DNA of 19,528 bases from Eubacteriales Family XIII. Incertae Sedis bacterium (GTDB lineage: Bacteria; Bacillota; Clostridia; Peptostreptococcales; Anaerovoracaceae), in contig JAITKU010000048.1 of assembly GCA_031278255.1 (NCBI GenBank), positions 1 through 19,528 on the forward strand. The letters run 5' to 3'. This document shows, one piece after another, positions 1-6,023 of this stretch. The position numbers and the translations under genes were made by a program. How positions within the stretch are numbered: the first letter of the stretch is position 1; the number at the start of each line of letters is the position of its first letter. The notes under the pieces were generated by a model. It searched no databases, was not told where the DNA came from, and saw only the letters and a list, made by a program, of their open reading frames with translations.

Positions 1-21
1 ACGGTCTGTTTCCCTGTCCAT
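1..21 (-). CDS. 5' end of a leftward gene, function unknown (7 codons)
   Basis: Reading leftward from an ATG whose first base is at 21, only seven codons (MDRETDR) lie inside the window before the left edge. A GGAGG sequence sits 3 nt upstream of the ATG, a rather short gap, and a near-consensus promoter lies about 55 nt further upstream with nothing else to drive. Together these suggest that a real gene begins here. No function can be read from seven residues. The start could also be a little further downstream, outside the window. Confidence 0.45.
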
Positions 22-75
22 GCGCCTCCGTTCCGTGGTGACTTTGGTGTTCGCGTATCCCCGTTCTTTTTCTTG

Positions 76-104
76 ATTATATATCAGGGATTCTTTAAAA
101 TCAA
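76..104 (-). promoter_or_regulatory. Sigma-A type promoter for the leftward gene at the left edge
   Basis: On the minus strand there is TTGATT (104-99), a 17-bp spacer, and a perfect TATAAT (81-76). Predicted transcription starts near 69, giving a leader of roughly 50 nt before the ATG at 21. The match is seen directly; activity is inferred. Confidence 0.7.
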
Positions 105-154
105 CGGATTTTTCGGCGCCGGTCCTACAGCGGTTCCGAGCGGCGGTGCGCCGG

Positions 155-191
155 TCCCGGCCTTTCGGCAGGGATTGAGCGGCGTCGTTCA
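155..191 (+). repeat. Dispersed intergenic repeat, copy A
   Basis: A 37-bp unit begins TCCCGGCCTTTCGGCAGGG and ends CGGCGTCGTTCA. The same unit, equal in length and aligned without gaps, lies at 18045-18081, and its right half recurs at 15261-15287. On the minus strand the first half can form a small hairpin (CCCTGCC, GAAA loop, GGCCGGG, one mismatch). A perfect 12-bp palindrome ACATGCGCATGT follows at 198-209. A 10-bp direct repeat GCGCCGGTCC (116-125 and 148-157) overlaps the left boundary. The unit lies between the sseB-like stop and the promoter at 76-104. No coding function is apparent. Confidence 0.65.
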
Positions 192-260
192 CATCGAACA
201 TGCGCATGTGACGGAAGAACAGCCGGAAATCGTGTGATCTGTGAGTCGGGCCACGGGGAA

Positions 261-995
261 TCAATTGCGCTTTCGGTATACGGGCGCCGATTTTTTGCGC
301 GCGGCCGCGAGGGTTGCGGTATCCGCTTTCAGGAGTTCAAAATTCGAGCCTGTTTTCATGTGCGGTTGCACCGCCTGCGCCACGGCGGGAAACAGCCGTT
401 TCCTGTCGCCCTTGAAATCGATCAGAAACAGCATGTGCGGCCTTGTTTCATGTTCCTGCCGCGCCATGAGGATATAGGCCTCAAACACCTCCATGCCGCT
501 GTTTTTCAGCGCGGCGGTGAAGTCGCGGACGAGCGCCGCGGGGCATTGTCCCGTCTCAAAGATCAACCGGCCCGTATGGGTGACGCGTTCGTGCGTCATG
601 CCCGTCGCGGCGTTCTCTATCGCCGTAAGTTTGCTCCGGCGCAGGATGAGAGATGCGCCGAATGGATTGATCACGATGCCGGACAGGTTCACATCGTCCA
701 CGACGATGTGATGGAGCATTTCAAAAGGCAAGGTGGCCACCCCGCCGTGCGGTTGCATCCATTTGCCGAGTTCTGTTTTTGACGTGAACACGGGCAGAAA
801 GAGTTCGTTGTTCTGCGTTGCGAGCAACGACAGGCCCTTGCCGTCCGGCCGGCATGGAACGAGATAGGTAGACGCGCGCAACCGCCTTCTGAAAAACGCC
901 CGCACATCGCTGCCGCCCGCCCGCATATTCTTCAACTGCGCTTCCCAATCGTCAAAAGGATTGGGGCGAAAGACGTTTTCGTCCATGTATCGCAT
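261..995 (-). CDS. SseB-family protein
   Basis: This 244-residue protein has the two-part layout of the SseB family (SseB N-terminal plus SseB C-terminal domain). Residues about 40-90 carry the typical strand pattern STYLVPC...LSLLATQNNELFLPVFTSKTELGKW. The C-terminal half has EVFEAYILMARQE...PHMLFLIDFKGD, as in SseB_C. The family is named after E. coli enhanced serine sensitivity protein; its biochemical role is unclear, and no enzyme motif, signal peptide or membrane segment is seen. The ATG at 995 is preceded by AAAGGAAGGT; an in-frame ATG at 986, with wider spacing to the same site, is the alternative. The gene is probably monocistronic, with its own promoter at 1055-1083 and a terminator of the upstream gene at 1146-1180. 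Its link to the neighbouring transporter is not evident. Confidence 0.8.
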   Translation of the reverse strand: MRYMDENVFRPNPFDDWEAQLKNMRAGGSDVRAFFRRRLRASTYLVPCRPDGKGLSLLATQNNELFLPVFTSKTELGKWMQPHGGVATLPFEMLHHIVVDDVNLSGIVINPFGASLILRRSKLTAIENAATGMTHERVTHTGRLIFETGQCPAALVRDFTAALKNSGMEVFEAYILMARQEHETRPHMLFLIDFKGDRKRLFPAVAQAVQPHMKTGSNFELLKADTATLAAARKKSAPVYRKRN

Positions 996-1054
996 ACCTT
1001 CCTTTGTTTGGTTTCTTTTCCGCGCCCCGAACGAAGCGCGCTGCGATTACAAAA

Positions 1055-1083
1055 AGCATAGCATATCCAAGCGGAAAATTCAA
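1055..1083 (-). promoter_or_regulatory. Promoter of the SseB-family gene
   Basis: The minus strand shows TTGAAT (1083-1078), a 17-bp spacer and TATGCT (1060-1055), about 60 nt upstream of the ATG at 995. An ATTACAA motif (1046-1052) lies just downstream of the -10 box; the same heptamer recurs upstream of the liv binding protein. Confidence 0.6.
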
Positions 1084-1145
1084 TGGAAACCCTTTGCCCG
1101 AAAAACGAATGTGCAAATACGCAAAAAATGTGCCGAAAAAACGCG

Positions 1146-1180
1146 AAAAAAGCGCCGAAACCATAGCATATTCGACGCTT
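1146..1180 (-). terminator. Rho-independent terminator after the UroD-like gene
   Basis: Leftward, about 40 nt after the stop of the UroD-like gene, AAGCGTCGAA (1180-1171) can pair with TTCGGCGCTT (1159-1150) through 10 bp including one G-T wobble, around an 11-nt loop. The 3' arm runs directly into a T-tract. It separates the liv unit from the SseB-family gene. Confidence 0.65.
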
Positions 1181-1220
1181 CTCTCCCGCGCAATTATCGG
1201 TTTGCAAAAGCCCAAATGTT

Positions 1221-2276
1221 TCAGTTGAAAGGCGTAAGTTCGCAGGTTCCCCACGCGGGATCGTCCGAGGACGCGACGCCGTAGGTCTCCTTGTTGTATT
1301 TGTTGATTTCGTCCTCGATGAACACCTGCTTGCCGGGGTAGATGAGATCGTTCTTGGTGGCGTAACCGCCGTAGGTGTAACTCGGGATGAAGTGCCCGGC
1401 GGGGCCGAAGCGCACGCAGGCGTCGCGCACATGCGCGCGGATCGTCGCCTCATCCGCCTCCTCCGTGTCCACGATCGCGGCGTCCAGCCCGCCCATGAGC
1501 GCCATGCGGCCCGCGAGTTCCCGCTGCATTTTGCCGATATCGTTTTGCGGCAGCACCCCCTGCCAGCAGTCCGTGTCTATCTCGCTCATATCGACCGCGA
1601 TCGGCTCCATAAAGGAATCGGCGTGATGAATCGTGACAACGCCGTTGTCCTTGAAGTATTTGTTGAGGCGCGCGTAATGCGGCATCAGGAATTCGCGCCA
1701 CAGATCGGGCGGCATGAAGAGGTTGGTTTTCAGACCCCAGTCGTCGTGGATCAACACCGCTTCGGGCTTGATGTTCTCGACGATGAGGCGCGCGTGCGTC
1801 ATCTTGAAATCGCCCAGCGCCGCCGCCAATTCGCCGAAAGCCTCCGGTTCCTCCATAATGGAGACCAAGGCGCCCTCGAAGCCGAGCAACATGTGCATAC
1901 GCTCGAATATGCCCGCGGGCAAAAGCACGGTGGACAGCAGACCGGCCGCCTCGTAGCCCTCTTTCTTCGCGACGGAGGGGCCGTAATCGAGCGGAACGTC
2001 GATCTTTGGGAATACCACCGTCTCGCGCCATTTCGTAATATCGTCCAGCACGAGGGTTTCCGGCGTGTGCCAAGGCGCCGCCGCCGGCTGGCCGAGGCCC
2101 CATTTCCACGTGACGCCGAAGCCGTCTTTCGCCGTTTGACCCGGCCCGGCGCTGTGGTGTTCAAGCCCGGTCGCGGGCGCGAACAGGAGACCCATGAATT
2201 CATAGCAGTTGACGAGCCGATCCGGTTTGCCGTTCGGTTTGATGGTTTCGAGAAAATTCTCTTTCACGCTCAGCAT
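1221..2276 (-). CDS. Uroporphyrinogen decarboxylase family protein (UroD/MtaA-like methyltransferase fold)
   Basis: The 351-residue product has the sequence character of the UROD-like barrel group, which contains haem UroD and the corrinoid:CoM methyltransferases MtaA/CmuA. Supporting segments are LLGFEGALVSIMEEPEAF, VLIHDDWGLKTNLFMPPDLW, TIHHADSF and a C-terminal HFIPSYTYGG. It is the last gene of the liv unit, not near haem genes, so haem synthesis is unlikely; methyl transfer from or to an imported compound is more plausible but unproven. The His-x-Cys zinc motif expected in MtaA-type enzymes is replaced by HHADSF. A longer frame opens at 2399, but AAGGAGGT lies 4 nt before the ATG at 2276 and the upstream 41 codons look non-coding, so 2276 is chosen. 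No corrinoid protein is encoded nearby. Confidence 0.75.
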   Translation of the reverse strand: MLSVKENFLETIKPNGKPDRLVNCYEFMGLLFAPATGLEHHSAGPGQTAKDGFGVTWKWGLGQPAAAPWHTPETLVLDDITKWRETVVFPKIDVPLDYGPSVAKKEGYEAAGLLSTVLLPAGIFERMHMLLGFEGALVSIMEEPEAFGELAAALGDFKMTHARLIVENIKPEAVLIHDDWGLKTNLFMPPDLWREFLMPHYARLNKYFKDNGVVTIHHADSFMEPIAVDMSEIDTDCWQGVLPQNDIGKMQRELAGRMALMGGLDAAIVDTEEADEATIRAHVRDACVRFGPAGHFIPSYTYGGYATKNDLIYPGKQVFIEDEINKYNKETYGVASSDDPAWGTCELTPFN

Positions 2277-2395
2277 ACTGACCTCCTTGAATTTTGCCGC
2301 GTTCGCTTCGTGTCGGCGCCGTCCGACGCAAAGGTCGTCTTTCCGGCGCCTTTCGGATCCTCGCCGCGAACGAGGTCGATGGTTGCCTACGCTCG

Positions 2396-3106
2396 TCAAA
2401 TGCCGAGATAGGCCTGTTTCACATAATCGTCCTCCAATAACGTACGGCCCTCACCCTCCAGCACAATGCGGCCGTTCTCGATCACATAGGCGTAGTCCGC
2501 GATTTCCAGCGTCCGGTTCACATTCTGTTCCACGAGCAACACCGTAATGCCCCGGTCCCGCAACATTTTGACGATCCGGAAAACCTCTTCCGCCATCTTG
2601 GGCGAGAGTCCGTAGGAAAGCTCGTCAAAAAAGCACAGCTTTGGGTTTGACATAAGACAGCGCCCCATCGCCAACATCTGGCGCTCGCCGCCGCTCATGG
2701 TTCGCGCCAACTGATTTTTGCGCTCCGCAAGTATGGGGAACATGCGATATATCTTCTCCGCCTCCCGCTTCCTGTTTTTCCAGAGAGCGGCCGGATACGC
2801 GCCCATTTCGAGATTTTCTTTGATCGTCATATCGGGGAACAAGCGCCCGCCCTCGGGCAGATACGCGATACCCAGTTGAATGATATCGGAACTTTGCAAG
2901 CGATCGATTCGTTCGCCCATGAAACGGATCTCCCCGGAGGTCGGACGCAACATGCCGGCAAGCGTGTTCAGCAGTGTGGTCTTTCCGGCCCCGTTCGCCC
3001 CGAGCAAGGCGACGATCTTCGCTTCTTCCACTTGCAGGTCTATATCCCACAGCACCCGGACATTTCCGTAAGAGGCGCATATCTTATCGATTTCGAGCAT
3101 CGCCAT
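2396..3106 (-). CDS. livF: Branched-chain amino acid type ABC transporter, ATP-binding protein LivF
   Basis: A 236-residue ABC ATPase of the LivF type. The Walker A GANGAGKTT is at about residues 36-44, a Q-loop region follows at LGIAYLPEGG, the signature MSGGERQ is intact, Walker B is LCFFDE, and the switch region is LLVEQNVNRTLEIAD, with Gln in place of the usual His as is normal in LivF. It would work with LivG as the motor pair on the cytoplasmic face of LivH/LivM. Three starts are possible: GTG at 3112 (overlapping the livG stop), ATG at 3106 and ATG at 3100. The G-rich GGTGGGG ribosome site is best spaced for 3106. The junction with livG is tight and suggests translational coupling. A 119-bp gap without a clear terminator leads to the UroD-like gene. 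Confidence 0.9.
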   Translation of the reverse strand: MAMLEIDKICASYGNVRVLWDIDLQVEEAKIVALLGANGAGKTTLLNTLAGMLRPTSGEIRFMGERIDRLQSSDIIQLGIAYLPEGGRLFPDMTIKENLEMGAYPAALWKNRKREAEKIYRMFPILAERKNQLARTMSGGERQMLAMGRCLMSNPKLCFFDELSYGLSPKMAEEVFRIVKMLRDRGITVLLVEQNVNRTLEIADYAYVIENGRIVLEGEGRTLLEDDYVKQAYLGI

Positions 3107-3108
3107 AA

Positions 3109-3831
3109 TCACACCCCACCCAAATAGACTTCTATAACCTGCGCGTCGCGCGCGATCTCTTGCGGAGCGCCCTCCGCGATCAGGCTGCCGTGGTGCAGCG
3201 CGATAACGCGATCGCAGATGTTCATGATCGCTTTCATGACATGCTCTATCATCAGTACGGTCACGCCGGAGGCCCGAATCCTCTTCACGAGTTCCATCGC
3301 TTCGCCGACCTCCGTCGGATTCAGGCCCGCCATCAATTCGTCCAGCATGAGTACGATGGGCTTTGTCGCGAGCGCCCTTGCCACTTCGAGATGTTTCCGG
3401 CCCGCCAGCGGGATATCCGTCACCGCCCTGTCCGCGTATTCGGCGAGTCCGACGAACGCGAGTATTTCATCTGTCTCCGCCTCCGCCCGCTCGCGCGATG
3501 TGCCGGGCTTGCCGAAAATAGCCCCTATCAGCGCGTTTTCGCGCACGGACATATCGGGGAAGTTCTTGGAGGCCTGAAATGTGCGGGCTATGCCGGCGTG
3601 ACATATATGATACGGCCGAAGTCCGCTGATTCGCTTGCCGCCGAAGTTGACAAGGCCCGCGTCCGGGCGCAGATAACCGGAAATCAGATTGAACAGCGTG
3701 GTTTTTCCGGCGCCGTTCGGCCCGATCAAGCCGAGAATCTCACCCTCGTTTATATGAAAATCGACCTTGTTGACGGCGATCATGCCGCCGAAAGCCTTGA
3801 CAAGGCCCTCTGCTTCGAGAAGTTTAGCCAT
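3109..3831 (-). CDS. livG: Branched-chain amino acid type ABC transporter, ATP-binding protein LivG
   Basis: A 240-residue ABC ATPase with Walker A GPNGAGKTT at residues 37-45, the LivG insertion region GIARTFQASKNFPDMSV (Q-loop), Walker B VLMLDE, and the H-loop VTVLMIEHVMKAIM with its His. The C-terminus LIAEGAPQEIARDAQVIEVYLG is typical of LivG. The ABC signature is divergent: the usual LSGGQ or LSYGQ position reads PLAGRK, while the following HLEVARAL is conserved. Translation starts at ATG 3831 with GAGG six nt upstream. The gene is separated from livM by about 205 bp of strongly palindromic sequence, whereas liv genes are usually packed closely, so its expression may depend on reading through that region. 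Confidence 0.9.
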   Translation of the reverse strand: MAKLLEAEGLVKAFGGMIAVNKVDFHINEGEILGLIGPNGAGKTTLFNLISGYLRPDAGLVNFGGKRISGLRPYHICHAGIARTFQASKNFPDMSVRENALIGAIFGKPGTSRERAEAETDEILAFVGLAEYADRAVTDIPLAGRKHLEVARALATKPIVLMLDELMAGLNPTEVGEAMELVKRIRASGVTVLMIEHVMKAIMNICDRVIALHHGSLIAEGAPQEIARDAQVIEVYLGGV

Positions 3832-3846
3832 TGTTGCCTCACCGCT

Positions 3847-3861
3847 GCAACCTTAGGTTGC
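3847..3861. repeat. Short palindrome just upstream of livG
   Basis: GCAACCT, one base, AGGTTGC forms a perfect 7-bp inverted repeat about 15 nt before the livG start codon, immediately upstream of its ribosome binding site. As DNA it could be an operator. As RNA it can only form a smaller hairpin because the centre is a single base. Confidence 0.5.
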
Positions 3862-3890
3862 CACAAACAGTATACGAAAAATCCTCTGTT

Positions 3891-3915
3891 CCGCCGCCCG
3901 AATCAATGGCGGCGG
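3891..3915. repeat. GC-rich inverted repeat between livM and livG
   Basis: CCGCCGCC (3891-3898) and GGCGGCGG (3908-3915) are perfect inverted repeats around a 9-nt loop. No T-tract follows on either strand, so it is not a standard terminator. It lies beside the larger cloverleaf-like element in the same spacer. Confidence 0.55.
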
Positions 3916-3953
3916 GGGCTGTGGGGAAAGGGGAAAGTCCCATTTTCGGCATG

Positions 3954-4048
3954 GGGGCGCCGCAGCCGCTTCGCGGCTCCCGAAAGGGGCGGTACGCCCC
4001 TTTCGGGCGAGGTGTGAAAAACCCGTTTTTCACACCTCACGGCGCCCC
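3954..4048. repeat. Cloverleaf-like nested palindromic element between livM and livG
   Basis: A closing stem pairs GGGGCGCCG (3954-3962) with CGGCGCCCC (4040-4048). It encloses three consecutive hairpins. Arm 1 is AGCCGC/GCGGCT (3964-3978, 3-nt loop). Arm 2 is CCCGAAAGGGGCG/CGCCCCTTTCGGG (3979-4007, 13 perfect bp, loop GTA). Arm 3 is GAGGTGTGAAAAAC/GTTTTTCACACCTC (4009-4038, 14 perfect bp, 2-nt loop on paper). Only one base or none separates the arms. The element supplies the livM stop codon, and one half of the closing stem codes for the last three LivM residues. The layout resembles a MITE or REP-type palindromic element, but no transposase or target duplication is seen; an RNA processing or attenuation site is the alternative. 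Confidence 0.75.
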
Positions 4049-5002
4049 TCCTCCGACGAGCTTTCCACGCTTTTCGATCACGGACGTGAACATTCCGACG
4101 ATCCCTTTCGGCATCAGGATAATGGCGACGACCATGATCAGACCCAAGATGATCATATAATATTCCTGATAATTTCTGATCAGAATTTCTTCGATCATGC
4201 TGAGCGCGACGGCGCCGAGGATAGGCCCGCAGATGTTGTGCGTGCCGCCGAATATCGCCATCAGCACGGGCATAAAGCTCATCAGCATATTGAAAGCTAT
4301 GCCGGGATCGATATAACCGACGCGCGTCGCCATGGCCGCGCCGACCGCGCCGACGGGCGCCGCGCTGATCGCAAAGGCCAATATCTTGTACATGGTGGTA
4401 TTCACGCCGGCGTGCGCCGCGCTGTCCTCGTTCAGCCCTATGCAGTCGAGGGCCAGCCCGAAGCCGGATTGCTTCATGAGCATGGCGACGAGGATCGATA
4501 CGACAAAGACGACGAGAATGCAGTAGAACACATACCGGAATTCATAGGGCACGACCATGCGGCCTTTCGTATGGTAGAACTTGATTTCAAACCACAGCAC
4601 GAAATTCTGCAGCAACAGGGCGAGTCCGAAAGTGAATATGGTGAAATACACGCCCCTGAGCCTGAGCGTGATGGCGCCGATACCGAAAGCGACGCAAAAG
4701 CACAGACCCGCCGACAGGACCATGACGAGCGGCAACGGGATGAAAGAACCCAAGATGGCCTCGCCGTAAACACCGAGTCCGTAAAAAGCCGCCGAAGCCA
4801 GCGAGATATAGCCCGTCTTGCCGGAGAAGATCGTCCAAGCGAGGGACATGATAACGTACATGAGTATGCTTGCCAACAATATTGTTGTATACGGTTGCGT
4901 GAACGCGGGACAAAACGCGAGGATGATCGTCGCACAGACGACGGCGAAAAACCCGATCCTGTGTTTTTTGGGATTCCAAAAGGTATTTTTGATCAAATCC
5001 AT
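4037..5002 (-). CDS. livM: Branched-chain amino acid type ABC transporter, permease LivM
   Basis: A 321-residue membrane protein of normal length for LivM, with about eight to ten hydrophobic segments. Family landmarks are SLAWTIFSGKTGYISLASAAFYGLGVYGEA near the N-terminus, ITLRLRGVYFTIFTFGLALLLQN in the middle, and the EAA-like coupling region LNEDSAAHAGVNTTMYKILAFAISA. IFGGTHNICGPILGAV and MPKGIVGMF are typical of the C-terminal part. It would pair with LivH to form the membrane channel. The ATG at 5002 has GGGAGG nine nt upstream, lying in the end of livH. The last codons (GAP, stop) lie inside the cloverleaf-like palindromic element, so the C-terminus may have been reshaped by it. Confidence 0.92.
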   Translation of the reverse strand: MDLIKNTFWNPKKHRIGFFAVVCATIILAFCPAFTQPYTTILLASILMYVIMSLAWTIFSGKTGYISLASAAFYGLGVYGEAILGSFIPLPLVMVLSAGLCFCVAFGIGAITLRLRGVYFTIFTFGLALLLQNFVLWFEIKFYHTKGRMVVPYEFRYVFYCILVVFVVSILVAMLMKQSGFGLALDCIGLNEDSAAHAGVNTTMYKILAFAISAAPVGAVGAAMATRVGYIDPGIAFNMLMSFMPVLMAIFGGTHNICGPILGAVALSMIEEILIRNYQEYYMIILGLIMVVAIILMPKGIVGMFTSVIEKRGKLVGGGAP

Positions 5003-5008
5003 GCCGTC

Positions 5009-5875
5009 CTACCTCCCAAGCAGGCCCTTGGGCCGCACGAGCATGAGTACGAGTATTATAAGATAAAAGACCACGGGCATCAGGCTCGGATCGTATTGAT
5101 TCACCAGCGTGCCGACGATCCCGAGAATGAAGCCGCCGAGGATGGCGCCCTTGATACTGCCCAGGCCGCCGAGTACCACGACGATGATGGCTATGACGGT
5201 GTAATTGAGTCCGGTCACAGAGGTAAAGGTTTGATTCATGCTGATCAACACGCCCGCGAAAGCGGCCAGCAGCCCGCCCAGCGCGAAACAAAGAGCCATG
5301 ACGCGGTTGATCTTGACGCCGAGCAGTCCCGCCGCGCCCGCGTCCTGCGCGGCGGCGCGTATGGCCTTGCCGACGCGCGTGTGCAACAGAAAGAGATTGT
5401 ACGCGATACAGATGATGACGGCCGACACGAGTACAAATAAACTCCTCGCTTGAAATTGCGCCTCGCCTATGCTGAAAGAATACATCATGAACGTATAGCC
5501 GGTCGTATGCGAACCCCAGCGTATGCGCATCAGGTTTTGCACGATAAAGTAAACGCCGAACGCGACGAGTATCGCGTTCCCCTCAAAAACGCCGTCGTTC
5601 GCGGACATCTCGCGCACGCGCTTGTACAGCGTCCGGTGCAGCACAAAGCTGATCGCGAACACAAAAGGCCCCGCGACAAAGAGCGCGACGAGCGGATGTA
5701 CTTTGAAAGTTCTTACGAGTTCCCAAGTGATGAAAGACGACAGGATGATAAACTCGCCGTGCGCGATGTTCAGAATGCGGGCGACGCCGTACTGCGTGGT
5801 GAGACCCATCGAGAGAAGCGCATAGACGCCGCCGAATACGAGGCCGTTTATGAGGACGGTCAAAAACATGGTCAT
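5009..5875 (-). CDS. livH: Branched-chain amino acid type ABC transporter, permease LivH
   Basis: A 288-residue hydrophobic permease matching LivH in length and motifs: LVFGGVYALLSMGLTTQYGVARILNIAHGEF at the N-terminus (the NxAHGEF motif is a hallmark), the coupling region GKAIRAAAQDAGAAGLLGVKINRVMALCFALG, and the C-terminal VVLGGLGSIKGAILGGFILG. The ATG at 5875 is preceded by AGGAG with 8-nt spacing; an ATG two codons later is an alternative. The stop is six nt before the livM ATG, so the two permeases are probably translated in step. A 148-bp spacer carrying a bulged stem-loop separates it from the binding protein gene upstream. Confidence 0.92.
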   Translation of the reverse strand: MTMFLTVLINGLVFGGVYALLSMGLTTQYGVARILNIAHGEFIILSSFITWELVRTFKVHPLVALFVAGPFVFAISFVLHRTLYKRVREMSANDGVFEGNAILVAFGVYFIVQNLMRIRWGSHTTGYTFMMYSFSIGEAQFQARSLFVLVSAVIICIAYNLFLLHTRVGKAIRAAAQDAGAAGLLGVKINRVMALCFALGGLLAAFAGVLISMNQTFTSVTGLNYTVIAIIVVVLGGLGSIKGAILGGFILGIVGTLVNQYDPSLMPVVFYLIILVLMLVRPKGLLGR

Positions 5876-5930
5876 GCGTTTTGCTCCTGTCTGTTACTTG
5901 TTCAAATTCGGCTCCGTCCAATCATTGAAC

Positions 5931-5967
5931 GAACGGCGGAATCCGGAAAGATTGCCGCCGCCCGTTC
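5931..5967 (-). promoter_or_regulatory. Bulged stem-loop between binding protein gene and livH
   Basis: GAACGGCGGAATC on one side can pair with GATT and CCGCC...CGTTC on the other, with bulges and a six-base loop. No T-tract follows in the leftward direction. Stem-loops at this place in ABC operons often stabilise the binding-protein transcript or partly stop transcription; that role is inferred from position only. Confidence 0.4.
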
Positions 5968-6023
5968 GGATGTACTGATTGGGCTTTTTGAACTTTACGA
6001 AGCGTATGTGCCGCGACTTGTTT

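Noticed and set aside
2281..2396. P-loop-like GAGKTTF in one leftward frame between livF and the UroD-like gene
   Set aside because: The frame is short, is interrupted upstream by a stop, lacks Walker B or other ATPase parts, and lies in a 119-bp spacer. Probably chance, although a relic cannot be fully excluded.
3839..4033. 64-codon leftward open frame in the livM-livG spacer
   Set aside because: It is made of palindromic sequence, its start lies in the cloverleaf element, and there is no ribosome binding site; it is better explained as structured non-coding DNA.
4238..5440. 400-codon open frame antisense to livM and livH
   Set aside because: It crosses two well-supported permease genes, has a His/Asp/Arg-rich composition and no domain, so it is a shadow frame.
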